From Ciborinia camelliae (taxonomy: Eukaryota > Ascomycota > Leotiomycetes > Helotiales > Sclerotiniaceae), in NCBI GenBank assembly GCA_025890175.1, contig JANPYM010000002.1:4240957-4304956 (forward strand): 64,000 bases of DNA, read 5' to 3'. The notes under the pieces are model-generated. The model saw nothing but the letters and a program-made list of their open reading frames with translations, made no database searches and was not told the DNA's origin. A program made the position numbers and the translations under genes. Each line of letters starts with the position of its first letter. Within the stretch, counting starts at the first letter, position 1. This document shows, piece after piece, positions 34,800-44,436 of this stretch.

Positions 34800-35530
34800 C
34801 AAACTCTTAAACCCCCTATAAGATTAACTTAGCCGTGACATTGAATTGTTTGTTCCTGCCCACGATGAGAAACAACCGTGAGTTTGTGCCTATCTTCTTG
34901 TGCCACTCGCCATTGACCGAAAAATTCTGAGTAGTTTACCTGGCACCCGTGAACGGCCGCGACAACATCAGGTTGAAGAGGCACTGGCTAAACATCATTG
35001 GCTGCGTGATATGATTCAGACGGCTAACATTGATGACAACACAACCCTTCCTCTTGGCTCTAGGATCAGTATTCCAGACGAAAAATACTGGGCAGAAGTA
35101 CCGTGTTGTCCGCGAGCCCCAATCCATTCGGCACTGTTATTGGAGAGGGTCGAAAGTTATAACCACCTGTATCCCAGCCTACTACAGTAATGTCCTCATC
35201 CTCTTGGAATCTTCTGGCAACTTGACCAAAGTCTTAGCGACAGTAAAACCTTTTAACGCGAAAGCTGTGCTGATGGGATAGTTGAGGCCCTTACTGACGT
35301 TATTGGCGCCTTGATCAACGACTTGTTGTGGCTTCAGAACACAAGAGCACGTTGTTACCATGGCATTTTCTTTGGCTTGTTCAACGGTGAGATCGGAACC
35401 TCCCTTAGGCTTAGCATGCCAGCTTATTCTATCCGTCGATCTTGCTCTATCTACCTCCCTAGGTATTATGGGAGTAACGGACTTGTCAGCCTTGAAATTG
35501 AAAGCCTCAAAACAAATACACCCGTAGAAT
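34800..35530 (-). mobile_element. Decayed Ty3/gypsy retrotransposon pol fragment
   Basis: On the minus strand, pieces of reverse transcriptase appear in order across several frames: KTLVKLPEDSKRMRTLL (the pre-RT region), CRMDWGSRTTRYFCPVFFVW, RKGCVVINVSRLNHI (the RKGRVVVDIRGLN block), then after a frame change LQPDVVAAVHGCQ, FFGQWRVAQEDRHKLTVVSH and HRGQE. This order is that of fungal Ty3/gypsy RT. In-frame TAG TAG, TAA and at least one frameshift break it. The YxDD active-site region, integrase and LTRs are not seen. The relic is non-functional. C-to-T stop codons fit repeat-induced point mutation, but that is inference. Confidence 0.75.
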
Positions 35531-35732
35531 CCTAACTAACGCAAGTGGACATCAAAATGGAAATGCCTTTTATTCTACTGGTTTGATTTTTCTATGGAAA
35601 CCATATACAACAATCAAACACCACCCACCTCATTTTCAACCTTTTTGTCGTTAGGCGTGATGGTCGTCATGTCCCCATACACTATGATCCACGGCAATTC
35701 TATTAAACATAGTATTATTGTGTAAAGAGCTA

Positions 35733-36375
35733 CAGTCAAGGACACTCAAACACGACAAAAAAAATAATTTCAACCAATTAAAATTTTTATAATAGCAAAA
35801 TATGCAGAATAATCAAGGAAGTTTATATATATAATAATATTTATTATTCTACATGTATTTGATTTAATATAGAATATATAATGAAGTCACGTGACGACAG
35901 ATGGGATTTGAAGCTTTCGTCCAATGTTATATTCTATTATCTGAAGTTTTATTTTATTATCCGATCTTTTATATAATAGAAAGGTATCGTCTGAAGTGAT
36001 TGGACGAAACAGGGCTAGGTTCGAAGGAAAAGAAACGTATCATGTGATATTATTCAAATTTGAATTTTAAACATTCGAAATAGTATAAAATGATAAAATA
36101 GAACCAGGGGAGTTTAGTAGTATATTTAGATTATATATAAGTGTTATCGTTGATCGAATATAGCTTATATAGTATATTGGACGGTCACGTGTAGCACGTG
36201 ACGACAGATCGGATTTCAGGGTTTTGTTTTTTGGGTTTTTGAAGACCTTTCCAATATTATTTTCAAAATATTTTTATACCATTAGAATCAGCTTAAGATT
36301 CTGCGTATTTTGGTATTAAAAAAAATTCGATTAGTTGAAATTATTTTTTTTGTCGTGTTTGAGTGTCCTTGACTG
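35733..36375. mobile_element. Non-autonomous Tc1/mariner-type element with perfect TIRs
   Basis: Perfect 42-bp terminal inverted repeats: left 35733-35774 begins CAGTCAAGGACACTC and ends in AATTTCAAC; right 36334-36375 is its exact reverse complement. Both ends are flanked by TA (35731-35732 and 36376-36377), the target duplication of the Tc1/mariner superfamily, so including TA the identity is 44 bp. The 643-bp body is AT-rich, has no transposase frame, and carries two similar internal blocks with CACGTGACGACAGAT (about 35886 and 36196). It sits beside the gypsy relic. Fungal Fot1/pogo-like elements are the natural autonomous relatives. Confidence 0.88.
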
Positions 36376-36377
36376 TA

Positions 36378-36795
36378 AGTTCTATAGAATAAAAAATTCC
36401 ATAGAATTTAACTCGATAATTAAATTAATATATATAAAATTAATTTATATTTATATATTAATATACTCCTAATTTTATATATCGTTTATTAATTTTTCAA
36501 ATTTAAATAATTTTACAAAACATTTATATATAATACTTTTTAAATCTTTAATAAAACTATTTATTATTATATTTTTTATTAATACAAATTCTATTTTAAT
36601 TATTTTCTTTTTAATTTGTTTTTATATATAATATTATTATATTTTTATATATTTAATATATTAATAAAATTCTGAATTCTTTATTAAAACAATCAATTCT
36701 TAATTATTTTTATAAATTTTAATTATTAATATATTCGAAATAATATAATTTAATTTTTTTAATATTTTTTTAAATTAGAAAATTTTATATATTAT
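36378..36795. other. Extremely AT-rich segment
   Basis: Nearly pure A/T sequence with no gene. It is the left part of the AT-rich island that runs to about 37980. Confidence 0.7.
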
Positions 36796-36895
36796 ATATG
36801 TTGAGAGTAGCCAGGGCCGTATGAGCCGTACGGACCGCGAAGCGGCCCGTAGGCCTAATACGGTCTAGCGCCCTATCTTAAGCTTAAATAGCATA
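36796..36895. repeat. GC-rich palindromic island in AT-rich DNA
   Basis: About 80 bp of GC-rich sequence with nested palindromes (CCGCGAAGCGG, GGCCCGTAGGCC, GAGCCGTACGG) embedded in AT-rich DNA. A second GC-rich hairpin island at 37985-38112 bounds the AT-rich satellite on the other side. Nature unknown. Confidence 0.5.
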
Positions 36896-36959
36896 CAAGG
36901 TTCAACCTTAGTTCTATAGTAATTTCAAATACATCACACAACTTGCACCTTCACGTGAT

Positions 36960-37575
36960 CTACCTAATTTCAACAAAAAGAATTAATAAAAAAAATTAAT
37001 AAAAAGAATTAATAAAAAAAATTAATAAAAAGAATTTATAAAAAAAATTCATAAAAAAAATTCATAAAAAAAATTCATAAAAAAAATCAATAAAAAAAGT
37101 AATAAAAAAAAATAAAAAAAAAATAAAAGAAATAATAAAAAAGTAATAAAAAAATAATAAAAAAATAATAAAGAAATAATAATAAAATAATAAAAATAAT
37201 AATAAAAATAATAATAAAAATAATAATAAAAATAATAATAAAAATAATAATAAAAAAGATTAAAAAAAGATTAAAAAAAGATTAAAAGAAATAAAAAAAG
37301 TGAAATTAAAAGATAATTAAATAAATTAATAAAAAAAGTTAAAAAGGAAAGGATTAAATATAAATATAAATATATAAATTTCGAAAATAAATTATTAAAA
37401 GAATTAAATTAAATTAAAAGAATAAAAGAAAATTAAAAGAATTAGAAATAAAAAGTAAAAATATAAAAGAAAATATAAAGAAATAAAAAATAAAAAGAAT
37501 GAAAGAAATTTGAAAATTTAATATTTTAAATATAATAAAATCAAAAATTATATTATATTTTTAAAATAATTAATT
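36960..37575. repeat. A-rich degenerate simple-repeat block
   Basis: Successive runs of AATAAAAAAAATT, AATAATAAAAATAATAAT and similar units, almost without G or C. No coding potential. Confidence 0.8.
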
Positions 37576-37945
37576 ATTTTTTATTATTCTTATAATTATA
37601 AAGAAATTTATTATTAATAATTATTTTACCAATTATTTTATCAACTATTTTATTAATTATTTTATTAATTATTTTATTAATTATTTTATTAATTATTCTA
37701 TTAATTATTTTATTAATTATTCTATTAATTATTTTATTAATTATTTTATTAATTATTTTATTAATTATTCTATTAATTATTCTATTAATTATTTTATTAA
37801 TTATTTTATTAATTATTTTATTAATTATTTTATTAATTATTTTATTAATTATTTTATTAATTATTCTATTAATTATTTTATTAATTATTTTATTAATTAT
37901 TCTATTAGTTATTTTATTAATTATTCTATTAATTATTTTATTTTT
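37576..37945. repeat. 12-bp AT satellite array
   Basis: Tandem array of about 27 copies of a 12-bp unit (ATTTTATTAATT, with a T-to-C variant giving ATTCTATTAATT). On the minus strand it stays open and would encode repeated Ile-Ile-Asn-Lys/Arg, which is a by-product of a unit length divisible by three, not a gene. Variant and standard units are intermixed, suggesting duplication of multi-unit blocks. Confidence 0.9.
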
Positions 37946-37984
37946 TCGAAAAAAAAAAGAAATTGCGAATAGCTTCAATATTAC

Positions 37985-38112
37985 CAGATTAGGTATCTGA
38001 TAGCCTCCGGCAGACGAGCTGCGCCGTAGGTCCTAGGTGCCCTGAAAAATGATTCGAGGAGCGTAGCGAGGCGAATTGTTTTTCCGGCACCGTGGGGCCG
38101 GAGGCAAAGCTC
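37985..38112. repeat. GC-rich hairpin island flanking the AT satellite
   Basis: Abrupt GC-rich block with hairpin-capable sequence (TCCGGCACCGTGGGGCCGGA; GAGGAGCGTAGCGAGGCG). Counterpart of the island at 36796-36895. Together they could be remnants of an element or GC clusters within an AT isochore. Confidence 0.45.
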
Positions 38113-38971
38113 GTATCAATAAATTCTAATAAATCCCAAAATCATACAAAAAGCTTGGACCACCACTTCAAAAATCAACCTTTGAAACATTAATTAACCT
38201 TTGAAAGACGCCTTAGCAGATTGATCGATATTGCTGCAAGTGTCATAAATCATATCATTGGATCGCAGGAAGTTTGTTGCAGGTTGGGTTGGGCGACTTG
38301 ACAACTACCTGTCAGTGAATGGTCCGAACCTCAACCAAGTTGTTCGTTGTATGTGGACCACACTGAAGTTTTATATGGTCAGCTGTGTACGGTACTCAAT
38401 CATCATCCCCTTCGCATGTTCATGTGAGAGAGGGTTTGGGTACGATTTACCTGCTTTGCTTGTCCCAAAACTTGAGTCGCTCGCACAGTTTTACGCCTTT
38501 GCCTTTGCGTCATCCATCCACGAGAACAATGAACAATAGAGAATGTCAATTAGTGTTGAGATGTGCTCAGCGCCACGATTGGCTACATCCCTTTATCCTG
38601 AGATTGATTCTCTTCACCATATGTATCAATAACCACATACCGGGGCTATTCAACTGTGAGATGAAGATGCTAATTGCAGTAGGTATCTGCAACGGTAATG
38701 TCAGAGATTCCAGAGTGTCAAGTGTCATACGGAGATCCCAAACCACATTTGAATACTTTGTTTCTTTGAAGTTATGTCTTTTCAATTTCTATTTGCTAGC
38801 AATATACCGTTCAAATTCTGCAACATGCAACAGTATTGTAATCCCTTCCCTATTCGCAATACCCAAATGGTTCACTTTGTATTTCCAATTTATAAACTCC
38901 AGCGACATCTCGGAATTGAACGACTCCGTGTCAATTTCATCAACCTATAACTTGAACTGCCAAGGATTCCA
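38113..38971. other. 3' flank of the kinase gene
   Basis: A plus-strand frame of 196 codons (38385-38975) runs antisense toward the kinase 3' end and has no domain. Not called as a gene. Confidence 0.5.
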
Positions 38972-40376
38972 TTAGGTCTGTTGATGGGCTGGAAGACCTC
39001 GGATCCAGGGATGACGAAGACACTTCTCGGCTGTCCATCTTTTGTTGAAATTGGCCTCCAACATTCCCCTGAATAAATCTTCCGCATCTGAACTGACATC
39101 CGGATAATCTTGCCCCTCTGGACTGGCATCCGAAAAGACACGAGGTGGCGCATCGATGAATGTCTGCGTTCTCATCCTTGCGACTCTTTCTAATTCCCGT
39201 TGTTCTTTCTCCTCGTCCTCCTCCTCATCCTCCTCATACTCCTCATAATCTCCAAAAGGAGAGTACCCCTTCAAGCACTCGAACATGACCACCCCTAACG
39301 CCCATATATCGGCTTCAAAACCTACACCATAGGTGGGGGCATCCTCCTCACGGAAAAATTCTGGCGCGAGAACTGGAAAAGTCAGTAATTGCCTTGGTTA
39401 CAGGTATGGTAGTGCGGGGATGGAGCTGGGTTCGGGCTACACTCCGACCACGATTAAAACTATTTCAAATATTAGATCCACTAAGATGACCGATATATCT
39501 CAAAGATTCGCAGCTTTGCAAACATCAAAGACTTCCAAATATAGAGTGTAGTACAGACTATCGTGCACCTTAAAATGGGGCGAGAACCTACAATGCATTG
39601 TCCCTTTGCTATAATGCCATTAGTTTATATTCTGAAATATAATTGGATAATTTAACAGGATCTTATACGCACTATTGGTGATGAATAACCCTCCGATCGT
39701 TTTCCAATCTTTCTGCAAGGCCGAAATCTGCGATCTTAATTCGGCTATCATGTCCAAGGATCAGATTCGCTTGCTTTATATCTCGATGAAAGATATTTTT
39801 GGATCTCTATTCTGAATATTAGCAACTTCCGTTCTCTTGTATTTGGGGTTATGCCGTCGCTAGTTCGCGGCTGGTACCTACCAAATATTGAAGCCCTTTT
39901 AGCGCGTCCCTAATGTATTGCCTCATAGTTTGTTCTGCAATGTATTCTATCCCCTCACACCCTTCCAACATTGAGTCCAAACAACACACTCCCAATTCCA
40001 TAATCATTCCACCGCGAGCTTTGCCAATCTCTCGGTCCATGTAGAACTCATTAACACGAATGATAAATGGGCTGACCAATTCTCGCTGCATTTTCCATTC
40101 AGCAAGCAATGTCTCTTGCTCATCTGCTTCAAGAACCTTCTTTACGGCGTAGTCCTTTTTGTAAGTGAATGATCGGATGAGATATACCTGTCCAAAAGAG
40201 CCAGAGCCAAGCCTTTTCTTGATTGCATATGTTCGGGGGAATATTATCGAAGGGAAGGTTGCATCCTCCGGAGGTAAGTCGGACCAGAAAACCGACTTCG
40301 CCTTACCAGACGCGGTAGTAGATGTAATGGGGCTTTGAGCGGCGGTTGGTTGTTCCATTGATGAGACTGAAGACAT
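38972..40376 (-). CDS. Serine/threonine protein kinase with 17-nt microexon
   Basis: Four minus-strand exons: 40376..39882, 39806..39673, 39608..39592 (17 nt) and 39372..38972; 348 aa. Splice joints rebuild the kinase motifs: GLQYL|RSKNIFHRDIK, HHQY|KGTMH and TMHF|LAPEFF. Motifs: glycine loop LGSGSFGQV (56-64), AVKK with catalytic Lys79, HRDIKQAN (172-179), IADFGLA (190-196), GTMHFLAPE (212-220), and the ADIWALGVVMFECLKGYSPF block. A charged insert follows (EEYEEDEEEDEEKEQRE), then the C-terminal RW...CLRHPWIRG. N-terminal 45 residues are Ser/Thr-rich. All catalytic residues are present. Introns carry CTAAT branch points. I cannot name the subfamily; substrates are unknown. Confidence 0.9.
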
Positions 40377-40525
40377 AGTTGAGGCTCTATCTTAATTTTA
40401 TTTTTTACAAAATAATCTGTTAAATATATCTATAAGAATATTTGTCCGGATGAGTGTCTATAATCTGAATGGACAGGCGTATGTTGGATGAGAGCTCTTA
40501 TAACAACTGCTGAAGAGAGCCGAAA

Positions 40526-40690
40526 CTACTACTTCTACTAGTTCTAGAGCTAGAGCTGCTAGAGCTTCTACTACTTCTACTAGAGCTAGAGCTAGAGCTT
40601 CTACTACTTCTACTAGAGCTAGAGCTAGAGCTTCTACTACTTCTACTACTTCTACTAGAGCTAGAGCTAGAGCTTCTACTACTTCTACTA
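40526..40690. repeat. Tandem repeat of CTACTACTTCTACTAGAGCTAGAG type
   Basis: Minisatellite about 140 bp upstream of the kinase start, built from CTACTACTTCTA and GAGCTA sub-units, open in several frames (Ser/Arg or Leu/Val/Glu runs). Not treated as a gene. Confidence 0.85.
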
Positions 40691-40691
40691 C

Positions 40692-41122
40692 GGGCATGAA
40701 TCACGTTAAGTAGCGGAGATGACTATGGCACTTTATTATCAATTTTTCGGGGGCTTTCGCCACCGATGTAGTTGGAATGAGGGTTAAAGCTTCTGGAGGC
40801 ACTTTAGTTCCGGGTTCAAGTTCTAATGAATGCATTGCCTATGAGAATGATATCCCAGTATTGATCATCATAATGGAGGGTAGAGAAGGAATCAGATTTG
40901 ATACATCCGTGATCAACCCTTGTTCCGCCTCCCTTCGAGGCTCATGGGGGTGGAGGGAAGCAATACTACATGCAAAAAGTAGACTGCGCAAAAAATACCC
41001 GCCCCGTACGGGTACCCGTTGTGAGGCTTTTCTATGCGTTAGGAACCAGGCACACACTATATATGTATTTAGTCGAGAGGCTCCACCTCTTGAAAACCTT
41101 AGCCTTCCAATACAATCAATAA
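40692..41122. other. Intergenic region
   Basis: No gene recognised. A GCCCCGTACGGGTACCCG palindromic box lies at about 41001-41018, the first of several similar boxes that recur to about 41900. Confidence 0.4.
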
Positions 41123-41489
41123 GGGCCTGTTTGGACCGTTTTTTTTAATCGATGTTGAGCATATTTGTAGACAATATAGGTTGATCCGAAGATTCCGAAC
41201 GCGAATATTGTTAACAAAATTAATTACGGTAAGAATTAATACTATTATAGCATTATGGCGAACGCTGATCAGTTTTACAAAATGTAAACCCACAAATATT
41301 ACAAAATGTTTAAATTTATATAGTAAATGTTTAAATTTATATAGTAATTTCGCCAAATCTCCAATGGAGATCTGATCAGCTTTTGTTTACAAATGTAGCT
41401 AACATTACAGGTGAAACTACAAAATTGACCGCCTACAATGCTCTAATCTTATCTTGGCAACAAATTAAAAAAACGATCCGAACGGGCCC
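41123..41489. mobile_element. Short element with degenerate TIRs (GGGCCTGTTTGGACCG)
   Basis: Left end GGGCCTGTTTGGACCGTTTTTTT (shown in part) and right end AAAAAAACGATCCGAACGGGCCC are reverse complements at about 20 of 23 positions, the mismatches all being transitions. The 367-bp body is AT-rich and non-coding. GGGCCTGTTTGG-like termini occur in hAT and PIF/Harbinger elements. No clean target duplication was found, so the superfamily is open. Confidence 0.6.
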
Positions 41490-42566
41490 TACCCAACGGT
41501 ATTCTCACCGTAAGGTATTTGCCCCGCGGATTATCCATTGGATTTTCAAAATTATCCGCCCCGTACGGGTTATTTGCAAATAATTCGCAAATAACACATT
41601 TATATAAATGTAAGCATAAATATCATAATTACATAATTTATTTATTAGATTAGTATAAAAATTAGTATAAAAATTGTGAATAGTTTCAAAAAATAAGCCA
41701 AATTGTTAAGATTGTTATAATGTAAAAGATGTAGAATTAGTTAAATGACGAAAGCTATAATAATAGCTTTCGCGGGGTCACATGAAGGGGTAACACAAAT
41801 CCATCAAAAGATCTACAAAATCCATTGCAAATAATCCACAATTCTGCAAATAATCCACCCCGTACGAGTAGATGGATTTTAGCATTACCCGCCCCTCGTT
41901 GCTGTTAAGATCAGAAATACAAAAAATCAATTAGACCAATATTTAAGCCCAAAACTTTCCATTGTTTTTCTACTATAATTTTATCTTGTTTTTAAATAGC
42001 TATCGATGCATTCTCGATCACCGTCGAAGCGACGATGCCTCACTTAGTATAAAGTTTTCTATAGTTCCAAACCCCTCTTCGTTTAATTCCTGAAAACCGT
42101 TTTCTTACATTGGATAATTGAAAAATAAATGTTCGTCATAGATTTGCCGTCGATCCGGAAACGCCGGAAACGCCGCCGATCGCCGGTGTAACGACACCAC
42201 ACTGTGGAGACAGATATGATGTGTCATCGGTTACATAATCATTCTCTCATTCAATTAGTATAAATTATTTAGTTTAGCTAGCTATGAATGAAACCATCCC
42301 TTTCCCACTTAATATAAAACTCCCGACCTCTCAACACCTAATTTCCTTAGCTGTAGGTATTTCTTTATCTCTAAAACACGGATTGGCGAAACTCAAACGC
42401 ATAGTCACGTGACCGGTAGAACGCTGATCTTGATGCCGTACGTGTGAATGGGCAAAATGCAACCTTGTAGTACGATGTCGAAATTCGAGCCAGGAGGGAA
42501 ACCTCAGTGAAGCAAACTGTTCGGATAGACACGCGACGCTGGTAGATTTTCCTTTCGATGACATGT
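41490..42566. other. AT-rich region with recurring CCGCCCCGTACGGGT boxes
   Basis: Short GC-rich boxes (about 41525, 41560, 41857 and 41886) alternate with TTTGCAAATAATCC-type sequence. Near 42150-42190 a GCCGGAAACGCCGCCGATCG stretch lies in AT-rich surroundings. No gene is supported; the frame 42331-42564 has no features. Confidence 0.4.
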
Positions 42567-43613
42567 CTAAGATTGAGAATGTGCCAGTGGAAGATCAGAT
42601 TGATAAATATCGAGTCTGCCAGTGTCTCTATGCAGGTCGCTTTTTAGATACGGATACCCTTTGGGTCGACCATTGGCAGGTGGTTTTCGATCCCGATGGC
42701 TCGTGCTAGGACTTGAATGTGCATAGGCAACATATTCTGAACTTCCAATTAGACGAGAAGATGTTCTGGCTTCTTCAACTGCCGTCATCAATGCGAGAAT
42801 TGCCGGATCATTCGCAGAATCGTGGAACCTGGCAGGTAATACAGAATTCACCTTTGAGGTCTTTTGTGCTTGATGTCCGAGATAAGAAGAATTTGAAGAC
42901 GTGTTTCGTACCCAATTCGCCACTCTAGAATCCTGCCTTTCATTTTGTCGTAATGGAGGATCGGAACTGATCGAAATGCTCTGCGTGTCGGGTTTTGTTG
43001 TATTATTCGACAATACTGTCGGGGGGCAGTGAGAACGGATGGCTGTAACTGGGGTAACACCAGGGGCCTGAGATGGCATTCTAATAATCTCGGGCGCTAT
43101 TCTCTCGTCAATGCTATGTGCCATCTCATAAGTTTTGACTTGTGGTAAGTCCGGCACACCAGGTATGAAAATCGGAGGAGGCCTGAAGCTTTTGATTTGT
43201 CGCGATTTCGGCTTCCAGTCGGGAGAGCGATTACCTTCGGATCTCGTCTCCAGGGGGTATATGCCAGAGTTATTGTCATATCCGTTTTGTGATCCCATGC
43301 GTGCTTTCGAGTGATGGGGAGGAGAATTAGCAGTGGAATTCACCTGCGGAGTCTTGCCACCTGCAGATACTGCATTGACTGTAAGATTTCATCTCAGGGA
43401 ATGATGCAACACGACAGTGACTTCCGCGCCTTCCGCGCCTTCCTCGCCGGGATTGACGAGATCCAGTGTTTCAAGCCAAGCTGCAAGTATGTCTATCTCC
43501 TGCTCATTCAGCTGGCGCGTGTATAATCGAATGTTTCGAAATAGATGCGACTTAATTTTCGTGGCCGAGAAGGTGTTCGAGTGGGTTTGAGGTTTTGGTG
43601 CTACAATATGCAC
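42567..43613 (-). pseudogene. NTA1-like relic next to intact NTA1
   Basis: A single minus-strand frame is open from 43613 to a stop at 42567 except for one TGA (43391-43389). The part before the TGA, YTRQLNEQEIDILAAWLETL then GAEVTVVLHHS, aligns with YHRQPREPDMETLAYWLARL then GEIIVVFANRT of NTA1 (44437-46295). The part after, a Pro/Ser-rich tail with DPAILALMTAVEEA, aligns with EPAIVALLKGVLEE in the NTA1 tail. The catalytic Glu/Lys/Cys half is absent. This looks like a truncated, decayed duplicate lying about 820 bp downstream of its relative in the same orientation. The tail piece alone (43343..42567, 258 aa) could be annotated as a hypothetical gene. Confidence 0.6.
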
Positions 43614-44436
43614 GTAAATAGTTATTGTTGATATTATTATTGTGTATCGAGCTAGTGTATGTAGAACTACTTTATATCAACAATAGTTAAAACAATGTGT
43701 AGGGTAATGAGAAAAAAAGACATACCAATTTTCGGAGCAGAGTGCTCTGCTCTGGTGTTTTGTAAAGCCTGGGTGGTAATCGGCTTTCTTCGTGCCTGAA
43801 TGAAGAGTGATGAAGTTGACCCCTTCACAATTTTGCTGGACAATGAGGGTGCAAACAACTTTCGGGTTGCGACGAAAGTGATTAATCCTGGAAGAATAGA
43901 ACGTGTCAATTGGCATTTTTCAGTTCAATAACATCCATCTTTCATTCTATGCCTTCTAAAGAGGGGAATCACTACCGGAAATCCTAGGGGAGTAATCATC
44001 AGACCTTCTCCTTCCTCATTATACAGTCCATATGTTATTCATCAAAGTGAGAAAGGCATAGATTAGTGCTAAAATTTGCATCGAAAATCTCTGAAGGCAA
44101 AGTGTTATGGCAATAAGAAATTCATATGTGTTCTACTGCCATAGCGTTAATTGAATGGAAATGCAAGGTTTATTGGAGCAAGAAACATCTCAAGGCTCTT
44201 AAATAGCTCGGTGCAATAGGCAGGATGAGCATACAAAATGAAATTTAAAATTAAGCAAAAACGGAATCTGATGGCAGTGAAACTCCCAAAAGAAACTGCT
44301 CTGGCCCGCGGTACATAGATAAATAAGTAGAAAGGAGAAGTAGATCCGGATCCAAACCAGCGCAATGTATTCCCCCGCTTCAATTCATTACTCATACCTA
44401 GTTAATTTTGCGTGCCTTGCGTCGCAGACAAAGTAA
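43614..44436. other. Spacer between NTA1 and its relic
   Basis: A minus frame at 43667-43916 can be spliced on paper (donor G|GTATGT, acceptor TTGTAG at about 43605) to the relic frame, but it does not resemble NTA1. It may be unrelated sequence or a remodelled 5' end. No confident gene. Confidence 0.35.

Noticed and set aside
37574..37978. 134-codon minus frame of Ile-Ile-Asn-Lys repeats
   Set aside because: It is the translation of a 12-bp AT satellite; the open frame follows from the unit length and has no independent coding support.
36378..38112. Centromere core
   Set aside because: Much too short and flanked by genes; AT-richness alone is not evidence.
38385..38975. 196-codon plus frame near the kinase 3' end
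   Set aside because: No domain, odd composition, no splice or promoter context, and antisense to the kinase 3' region.
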